Below are positions 57,058 to 64,000 of a DNA stretch of 64,000 bases, piece by piece. Source of the DNA: Antilocapra americana (Eukaryota; Chordata; Mammalia; Artiodactyla; Antilocapridae); contig ML660203.1 in the NCBI GenBank assembly GCA_007570785.1, positions 7,436,638-7,500,637 of the forward strand, given 5' to 3'. The notes under the pieces were generated by a model. It did not search any database. It was given only the letters and a program-made list of their open reading frames with translations, and was not told the origin of the DNA. Position 1 is the stretch's first letter. Every line of letters starts with the position of its first letter. A program made the position numbers and the translations under genes.

Positions 57058-58885
57058 CAGTTCAGTTCAGTTCACTCGCTCAGTCATGTCCGACTCTTTG
57101 TGACCCCATGTACTGCAGGACGCCAGGCCTCCCTGTCCATCACCAACTCCTGGAGTTTACCCAAACTCATGTCCATTGAGTTGGTGATGCCATGCAACCA
57201 TCTCATCCTCTGTTCTCTTCTCCTCCTGCCCTCAATCCTTCCCAACATCAGCGTCTTTTCCAATGAGTCAATTCTTTGCCTCAGGTGACCAAAGTATTGG
57301 AGTTTCAGCTCCAGCATCAGTCTTTCCAGTGAACACCCAGGACTGATCTCCTTTTGGATGGACTGATTGGATCTCCTTGCAGTCCAACGGACTCTGAAGA
57401 ATCTTCTGCAACACCACAGTTCAAAAGTATCGGTTCTTTGGTGCTCAGCTTTCTTTATAATCCAACTCTCACATCCATACATGACCACTGTAAAAACCAT
57501 AGCCTTGACTAGATGGACCTTTGTTGACAAAGTAATGTGTCTGCTTTTTAATATGCTGTCTAGGTTGATCATAACTTTCCTTCCAAGGAATAAGCATCTT
57601 TTAATTTCATGGCTGCAGTCACCATCTGCAGTGATTTTGGAGCCCAGAAAAAGAAAGTCAGCCACTGTTTCCACTGTTTTTCCATCTATTTCCCATGAAG
57701 TGATGGGACCGGATGCCATGATCTTAGTTTTCTGAATGTTGAGCTTTAAGCCAACTTTTTCACTCTCCTCTTTCACTTTCATCAAGAGGCTTTTTAGTTC
57801 TTCAATTTCTGCTATAAGGGTGGTGTCATCTGTATATCTGAGGTTATTGCTATTTCTCTCAGCAATCTTGATTCCAGCTTGTGCTTCCTCCAGCCCAGCA
57901 TTTCTCATGATGTACTCTGCATATAGGTTAAATAAGCATGGTAACAATATACAGACTTGACATACTCCTTTTCCTATTTGGAACCAGTCTGTTTTTCCAT
58001 GTCCAGTTCTAACTGTTGCTTCCTGACCTGCATACAGGTTTCTCAAGAGACAAGTCAGATGGTCTGCTATTCCCATCTCTTCCAGAATCTCCCACAGTTT
58101 ATTGTGATCCACACAGTCAAAGGCTTTGGCATAGTCAGTAAAGCAGAAATAAATGTTTTTCTGGAACTCTTGCTTTTTCGATGATCCAGCGGATGTTGTC
58201 AGTTTGATTTCTGGTTCCTCTGCCTTTTCTAAAACCAGCTTTTATATCTGGAAGTTCATGGTTCACGTATTGCTGAAGCCTGGCTTGGAGAATTTTAAGC
58301 ATCACTTTACTAGCCTGTGAGATGAGTGCATTTGTGCCATAGTTTGAGTGTTCTTTGGCATTGCCTTTCTTTGGGATTGGAATGAAAATTGACCTTTTCC
58401 AGTCCTGTGGCCACTTCTGAGTTTTCCATATTTGCTAGCATATTGAGTGCAGCACTTTAACAGCATCATCTTTTAGGATTTGAAATAACTCAACTGGAAT
58501 TCCATCACCTCCACTAGCTTTGTTTGTAGTGATGCTTCCTAAGGCCCACTTGACTTCACATTCCGGGATGTCTTGCTCTAGTTGAGTGATCGCACCATCA
58601 TGATTATCTGAGTCGTGAAGATTTTTTTTGTACAGTTCTTTTGTGTATTCTTGCTACCTCTTCTTAATATCTTCTGCTTCTATTAGCTCCATACAATTTC
58701 TGTCCTTTATTGAGCCCATCTTCTCATGAAATGTTCCCTTGATCTCTAATTTCTTGAAGAGATCTCTAGTCTTCCCCATTCTATTGTTTTTCTCTATTTC
58801 TTTGCATTGATCGCTGAAGAAGATTTTCTTATCTCTCTTTACTGTTCTTTGGAACTCTTCATTCAAATTGGTATATCTTTCCTCT
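57058..58885 (-). mobile_element. BovB LINE, 5'-truncated, antisense, long open segment
   Basis: The minus strand 58,112-57,084 is one open frame of 342 codons covering the second half of BovB reverse transcriptase and its C-terminus: [30 protein letters not shown]. The upstream part (to 58,885) is frameshifted. The catalytic box is YTDD. TCATTGTATCCT at 57,046-57,057 and 58,886-58,897 is a perfect 12-bp target duplication, so the endonuclease half was never inserted here. Confidence 0.95.
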
Positions 58886-59214
58886 TCATTGTATCCTAGA
58901 TATTTCTTAATTGATGTAAGCAACAATTATTTCTCTTTGAAAGTTATTTTGATAACTTTCAAAGACTTTCAAAGACTTAGATTGTCAAATGTAGTTTTCC
59001 TAGATGTGACATCTTTGTGCGTTTAGTTAGATTACTGTTTACATAGTCACCACATGGTTACACTAATAAACTTCTAGATTCTTATACTTAAAACACTGCA
59101 TGGGACAAATATTGACTTGGACATCAATAGTAATTTCTATAATACCTGTAATTATAATTAAAATACTCCTGTAGTTCTTCAGGGCAGCAACTGAGTCTGT
59201 TTTAACTTCAGTGC

Positions 59215-59420
59215 TGAACACACTGTTTAATCCGTCTGTAGCCCTGTGAGGGAGATACTAATAGTATTATCTCTGTGCTATAGATGAGAATATCAATGTA
59301 CCAAAAAAGGTTAGGTGAGTTTTTCAAGGTCATGTAGATTCCATGTGCAGATGTGAGCCAGTTCCACCTGATTCCCAAAACCTTTTTCATTATCATTATG
59401 CTCTGCTTCAAAGAGACCTA
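59215..59420 (+). mobile_element. MIR SINE, sense
   Basis: CCCTGTGAGGGAGATACTAA, ATAGATGAGAATATCAATG and TTTCAAGGTCATGTAG follow the MIR order. Confidence 0.65.
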
Positions 59421-59766
59421 CCTATCTTGAGATTTCATTCATGTGAATCCTGCAGATTTTAGGATCATTAGGGTAGATGTTAGCCTCAGTTAGGTTAAAG
59501 TAAGTTTGAAGTGTATATTGAGTATTCAGTGATGCAGATATGGGAAGTATTGAAGTTTGAATTTACCAAGAAAGAAGAGAATTAAGGGCAGAAGTCTCAT
59601 GTCTCAGAAGTGAAGGAAGGAGAGGGTTTGTAGGGAGGAGTATGTTTGGATTATTAATTGTTCCTTTTAATCTGACTTCTATTCTAACAATCTAAAGTTG
59701 ATTATATACTCCAGGATTATTATTAAGCAAATAATGATAGGTTTGCTTATCCTGTTAAAATTTTAG

Positions 59767-59818
59767 TTCCAATGGGAAGAGAAAGCAGCAGCTTAATTGT
59801 ATCCAAGATACAATGAAG
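59767..59818 (+). CDS. SAMHD1: SAMHD1 exon 3, end of SAM domain, with a 7-codon deletion
   Basis: 52 nt, ending in phase 0. The first T completes Ser92. Residues 92-109: S-S-N-G-K-R-K-Q-Q-L-N-C-I-Q-D-T-M-K. Human has R-L-V-Q-I-H-V between I-Q and D-T-M-K, so 21 nt are missing in frame and the exon is shorter than the 73-nt human equivalent. The final Lys corresponds to human Lys116 of the GTP allosteric site. Acceptor AAAATTTTAG; donor GTAAGA. Short, but supported by phase, splice sites and the S-S-x-G-x-R-K pattern. Confidence 0.82.
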
Positions 59819-60387
59819 GTAAGAGAAATGAGTTTATTATTATTTTTTTTAACATAAAGTGATATAACTTAGTTATGTAGAATTCATTTTTAAAAGAATG
59901 GAAAGAAATCTCTTTTCAGTAATTGGATTGAGAGTAACGGGTTATTACTTTCCTAAACTTTCTGTACTTTCTAAAATAACAAGTTTAAGCACATAGAAAG
60001 TATACATAGGCTACTGCCAAACTTGTCAGGTCTTAACATTTTGCCTAATTTGCTTCAGATCTTTAATTTTTAGAGCAAAATATTAGAAACAATAGAAGGC
60101 CGCCTTTGTACCCCTCTTGAATTCTGTTTCCATCCTTTTTTCTCCAAGCGTAAGCACCATCCTGAACTTGGTGTTTAATATTTTCTTCAATGTCTTTTGG
60201 ATTTTTACTACATATCTATGTATAGCCATAAACAGTGTTTAGTACTGTTTTACATGTTTTTTTAACATTATATACCTGGAATTTCATGCACAATAAGTAA
60301 CCTTCTAAACTTTCATTTAATGTTGTATTTTTGAGAAATATTCATATCAACACATATTGCCCTATCCTTAGTTACAGAGTAACGTTT

Positions 60388-60702
60388 TTTCCTTTTTGCT
60401 CTCTGGGTCTTGGTTGCTGTACATGGGCTTTTTCTCCTTACAGCTATTCTTGGCCGTGGGACACAGGCTCCTCACAGCCGTGGCTTCTCTTGTTGCCAAG
60501 CATGGTCTCTGGAGCACTCGGCTTTAGCCGTTGTGGCGTGTGGGCTCAATGCTTGCGGCTCCCAGACTCTAGAACACAGGCTCAGTAGTTGTGGTGCACA
60601 GGCTTAGCTGTAGTATGTGGGATCTTCCCAGACCAGGGAGCAAACCGATGTCGTCTGCATTGGCAGGCTGATTCTTTACCACTGATCCACCAGGGAAGCC
60701 CT
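60388..60702 (-). mobile_element. CHR-type SINE, long, antisense
   Basis: TTGCTCTCTGGGTCTTGGTTG to ATCCACCAGGGAAGCCC, similar to the copy near 37,895. Confidence 0.8.
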
Positions 60703-60837
60703 AGAATAACTTTTAAATCAAAATTAATCAGTTTTGGTAAACATTTTTATCAAATAATGTGTCAAAGAGTAGATATATGCCTAAAAATTGTTTGTTTTTC
60801 ATCCCCCAGCCCCTTCCAAACATTTTAAAAGCCCTGT

Positions 60838-60990
60838 TTTTCAGACTTAGTGTCCCAAGAATCATTTTAAGAAGCAGTCAACTGCCTAGCTCCCATCTCA
60901 GAAATTCTGATTATGGAAACTTACAGTAGATACCTAGGAATGTGCATTTTTTATAAGCTCTTCAGTATGGTTCTAATACCATAATTAAAG
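60838..60990. mobile_element. MER5-like hAT relic
   Basis: CAAGAATCATTTTAAGAAG, CAGAAATTCTGATTATGG and GGAATGTGCATTTTT; diverged. Confidence 0.45.
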
Positions 60991-61869
60991 AAATGTTTCT
61001 TTAAAAAAAAAGGAAAAGTATTTCTTGATTGGTTAGTGATAGGAGATGTACATCACTGCTTAACCTTTTGACATCTATAGTGTAAGGAAACTTAGTTTCA
61101 GATATGGACTAGGAGATAGGGTTGTCATTCCCTTTTTATTGAGTCACCGTTTGTATTTTTCATCAGAGGTATTATATGTACTGAATTATCTTAGATCCTG
61201 TGACCATTTTCCTTTTACAAGTTAAGTCTGCATGTTTTCCATTGAAAATCATGTTAGAAAATTTGCTTCAATTCTACAATAACTTTCTTTTAGAGATGAA
61301 GTAGTGATTCTTAGAGTAAATTTATTTAATCCCAGTCCTTTTTGAAAAACTTACCTAATATTAAAATACTTCATTTTCATAAAGAAGTAAATAGAAGGAT
61401 CACTTCCAAAGATGGTATCTAAGTATTTCATCCTGCAGTCAGAAGACAGTTGTTGTCCTCCATTTTCTTGTGTCCCTCTTCAGTAGCGGCAGCTTGGATG
61501 GTCTCTTCAGGCAGGGCAGAGATAAGATGAGTTTTCTTCATTAGTTGAGATCATCTCAGATAATCTGAGGTCACTTTTTCACAGTTTGCTGCAAAAAATC
61601 TTTTCAAAGTAATTTTCAAGTGAGTCAGTAGTTTCATTTATTACCTTTTAATTTATTTTTCTATTTTTCATGAAAAGCAAAATTGTTCAACCTCATATAT
61701 AAACTATAGTCATTGAAAATAGGTCTTAAAGCTACTAAGTGCTTGAGTCAGTAAGTCACTGTCTAGTAATGAAATTGACACCTTTTTGACCTTAGCTTCA
61801 TCAGCAGTACAGTTGAACAAAAACTTGATTCTTACCCTAATTTGATATCTACCTTTATTTCTTTTTAAA

Positions 61870-62510
61870 TAAAAACAGCTTTAGTGAGGTATAACTCACA
61901 TACCTTACAATTCAGTTTTTCATTTTTATTTTTTATTGAGATGTAGTTGATTTACAATGTTGTGCTAATCTGCTGTACAGTAAACTGACTCAGTTATACA
62001 CATATATACTTTCTTTTATTCACTCATTTTAAATATATGAGTCATTGTTTCTTAGAAGTTTCACAAGGTTGTTAAGTCATCACCACAGTCTATTTAAATT
62101 ATAAGAGTTCTTTATATATTCAGGATATAAGTCCCTTATATTTGATACGCTATGCAACTATGTTCTCTCATCTTCTGGATTATCTTTTTATTTTTATTTA
62201 TTTAGGCCACATTGAGGAGCTTGTGGGATCTTAGTTCTCCAACCAGGGGTTGAACCTTGGCCCCCAGCAATGCAAGTATGGACTCCTAACCACTGAATTG
62301 CCAAGGAATTCCCTATCTTTTTACTTTCTTAATAGTGTTCTTTGGAGCACAAAACTTTTAAATTTTGATGTAGTCCACTGTATCTATTTTTGCTTTTGAC
62401 TCTTATGCTTTTGGTATCATATCTAAAAAACCATTGCCTAACCCAAGATTACAACCTCTTATTCTTGAGTCAGTTTTTTTCATGCTAAATTTAGTTCAGT
62501 TGGCCTCTGA
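61870..62510 (-). mobile_element. Old L1 fragment, antisense, split by a SINE
   Basis: TTTTATTGAGATGTAGTTGATT and TTCTTTATATATTCAGGATATAAG before the SINE at 62,195, then TTTGATGTAGTCCACTGTATC and GGTATCATATCTAAAAAACC after it. Confidence 0.65.
62195..62318 (-). mobile_element. CHR-type SINE, antisense
   Basis: TTTATTTAGGCCACATTGAGG to ATTGCCAAGGAATTCCC, inserted in the L1 fragment. Confidence 0.8.
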
Positions 62511-62554
62511 AGCCAGAAATTATATAATAGTGAGAATGAAGTACAGTATTTGAC

Positions 62555-63260
62555 ATAGCAGGCACTAACTCCAGGACCCAGCATTACTACTGGTAGGTGA
62601 GCACCAGTCCCAGGATCTCCAGGACCCATATTCTCCACTCACCAGAGGGCAGACATAGGCTCCAAGACCACTGCAGCCCCACAGGCTACCCTGTCAGGAC
62701 CCTGCCAACACATTAGCAGCCCAGCAGCAGTCCTGGGCCCCTGCTTCCTGGTCCTGCCTTACAGCAGACTAGCTCCAGCTCTGGGATACCTTTGGTGCCT
62801 CAGCCAACAATCCTGGGATTCAGGCCCACCCATCAGCAGGCTGACATCAGCTTCAGGACGCTAAGGACCCTGCATCCAGAGACCTTGCGACCAGCTCCAC
62901 CAACCAGTGAGCTAGCACTAGCCTGGAATGCCCCATGAGCCTGGCCCTGCCCACCAGCAGGCTGACAACAGCCCTAGGACCTCCCAGGCCCTGGACTTAC
63001 TCATTAGCAAGCCAACACAAGCTCTGAGGAACTTTGGACTCTTCAGCCAGTCACTATGGAATTCATCCCCACTCACCAGCAGGCCAACACTAGATCCAGG
63101 AACCTTGGTCTCACAACCTCTCATCTCAGAGCCTGGCTCTGCCCACCAGTGAGCCAGCACTAGCCCCAGGATACTCTGGGGTTCTGCAGCCAGCTACCTT
63201 GTGATCTGGCCCTGCCAACCAGTGGCTGGGAGTCTCCACACAAGGCAGGGCCTGGAAACC
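62555..63260 (+). repeat. Degenerate tandem array, unit about 50-75 bp
   Basis: About nine to ten units share a CCACCAGCAGGCTGACA-type start (62,828, 62,949, 63,073, 63,141 and others), an AGCNCCAGGA core and a CTGGCCCTG end. GC-rich compared with its flanks. Probably the promoter monomers of the L1 that follows. Confidence 0.8.
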
Positions 63261-64000
63261 AACCAAATTGGGAAGCAGGCCACACCTACCACACTACCCA
63301 TGATACTCAGCCCACCACAGAAGGACCCACACTGGGGGCACTCCTGAAGCATATAGTCCCGGTGACCAGAGGAGTGTGCGATTCTGGGACACACAGGACA
63401 TCTCCCACAAAAGGCCACTTCTCCAAAGTCAGGAAACATAACCAATCTATCAGATACATAGAAATAAAATCCACAAGTTAGACAAAACAAAAGACAACAG
63501 AGGACTATATTCCAAAGTAAGAAACAAAACCACAAAAGAACTAAGTGAAGTAAAGATAGATAATCTACCTGATAAAGAGTTCAAGGTAATAATAGTAAAT
63601 GTGATAGAAAACTTGGGAAAAGAATGGATTCATAGAGCAAAATGTTAGAAATTTTTAACAAATAAAAAATATAGGGAAGAATCAAGCAGAGATGAAGAAT
63701 ACTGTAACTGACAAAAAAATACACTAGAAGGAATCAACAGTTGACTAAGTCATACAGAGGAGGAGATCAGCAAGCAGGAAGACAAGAGTAGAAGCCAAAC
63801 AGAAAAAGAAAGGAAAACAGAAATGAGGACAGTTTAAAAGACCTCTGAGACAATGTCAGGCCTTCACATTCTAGGGGTCCCAGAAGGAGAAAAGAGAGAG
63901 AAAGGAGCAGAGAACATATATGAAGACATAATAGCTGAAAACTTCCCCAACCTGGAAGAGGAAATAGATGTCTAGGTCCAGGAAACAAGGAGAGCCCCCA
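63260..64000 (+). mobile_element. Probable sense L1 5' UTR and start of ORF1 region
   Basis: GATAAAGAGTTCAAGGTAATAA near 63,572, CAGAGATGAAGAATACTGTAAC near 63,688 and AGCTGAAAACTTCCCCAACC near 63,933 follow the 5' region of artiodactyl L1 elements. The element runs out of the window, so its coding state is unknown. Confidence 0.6.

Larger units (their letters stand above)
51059..59766 (+). other. SAMHD1: SAMHD1 intron 2
   Basis: About 8.7 kb. It carries three antisense BovB copies (52,330, 56,430 and 57,058), CHR SINEs (54,299 and 54,866), a BovA-like pair (55,643) and old L1 or LTR-like pieces (54,640-55,640). The stretches 51,060-52,320, 53,800-54,290, 55,920-56,410 and 58,900-59,760 show no gene apart from a MIR at 59,215. 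Confidence 0.82.
46800..64000 (+). other. SAMHD1: SAMHD1 gene, 5' part: exons 1-3
   Basis: Gene-level entry. SAMHD1 is a nuclear, GTP/dNTP-activated tetrameric triphosphohydrolase that splits dNTPs into deoxynucleosides and triphosphate. It limits reverse transcription of retroviruses and aids fork restart. Three phase-compatible exons encode 109 residues, aligned without gaps to human residues 1-105 and then missing seven residues before D-T-M-K. The catalytic HD domain (from about residue 115) and the rest of the gene lie beyond the window. Position and orientation downstream of RBL1 are the conserved mammalian arrangement. The coding part is open with good splice sites, so the gene is probably active, but its SAM domain is markedly diverged. 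Confidence 0.9.
59819..64000 (+). other. SAMHD1: SAMHD1 intron 3, partial
   Basis: At least 4.2 kb, continuing past the window. It holds a CHR SINE (60,388), a MER5-like relic (60,838), an antisense L1 fragment split by another CHR SINE (61,870-62,510), a degenerate tandem array (62,555-63,260) and a probable sense L1 5' region (to 64,000). No exon 4 was found. The stretch 61,000-61,860 shows nothing recognisable. Confidence 0.75.

Noticed and set aside
57084..58112. 342-codon frame as an active reverse transcriptase gene
   Set aside because: It is the 3' part of a 5'-truncated BovB copy bounded by a target duplication. The endonuclease and the first half of the polymerase are absent.
62918..63160. 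Open frames on both strands in the tandem array
   Set aside because: The repeat unit lacks stops in several frames; the repeated peptide has no similarity that I recognise.
1..64000. CRISPR array, phage, plasmid or defence-island features
   Set aside because: The window is mammalian genomic DNA. The only regular repeats are the microsatellites, the intron 1 duplication and the L1-linked array.

Overview
This is nuclear DNA from a ruminant, most likely a bovid. The evidence is the dense set of BovB (RTE) LINE copies, Bov-tA/BovA tRNA-derived SINEs and CHR-type tRNA-Glu SINEs, placed among GT-AG spliced exons of two well-known mammalian genes. There are no prokaryotic features, CRISPR arrays or operons. 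The species cannot be fixed from the sequence alone.

Layout: (1) 1 to about 30,650, + strand: the 3' half of RBL1 (p107, retinoblastoma-like 1). Ten consecutive coding exons, 13 to 22 by the human count, encode 533 residues that map exactly onto residues 536-1068 of the 1068-residue protein. The stop codon is at 28,813-28,815, followed by a roughly 1.8 kb 3' UTR. (2) About 30,650-46,600: intergenic DNA built mostly of repeats. It holds Bov-tA and CHR SINEs, BovB 3' ends, MER5/MER20 hAT relics, a Tigger DNA transposon with terminal inverted repeats and nested insertions, and a decayed processed pseudogene of glucosamine-6-phosphate deaminase (GNPDA1-like). (3) About 46,620-47,480: a CpG island with three NRF1-like motifs and a GC box. 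(4) 46,857 to beyond the window end, + strand: the first three coding exons of SAMHD1, with large introns filled by BovB, L1 and SINE copies. (5) 62,550-64,000: a degenerate tandem array joined to what looks like the 5' region of a sense-strand L1.

The order RBL1 then SAMHD1 in the same orientation is the conserved mammalian arrangement (human 20q11.23). RBL1 is a pocket protein that represses E2F4/5-driven transcription. SAMHD1 is a dNTP triphosphohydrolase and antiviral restriction factor. Both bear on S phase and dNTP supply, but nothing here shows direct co-regulation.

I found no undescribed gene system. The strongest candidate for attention is SAMHD1 itself. Its N-terminal SAM domain looks unusually diverged (Trp45 replaced by Arg, core positions changed), and exon 3 carries a 21-nt in-frame deletion at the SAM-HD junction, while RBL1 next door is almost unchanged. 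Secondary points are a Tigger transposase relic whose reading frame survives a 120-nt BovB-tail insertion, three same-strand BovB insertions in SAMHD1 intron 2 with clear target-site duplications, and a twin SINE plus compound microsatellite structure.
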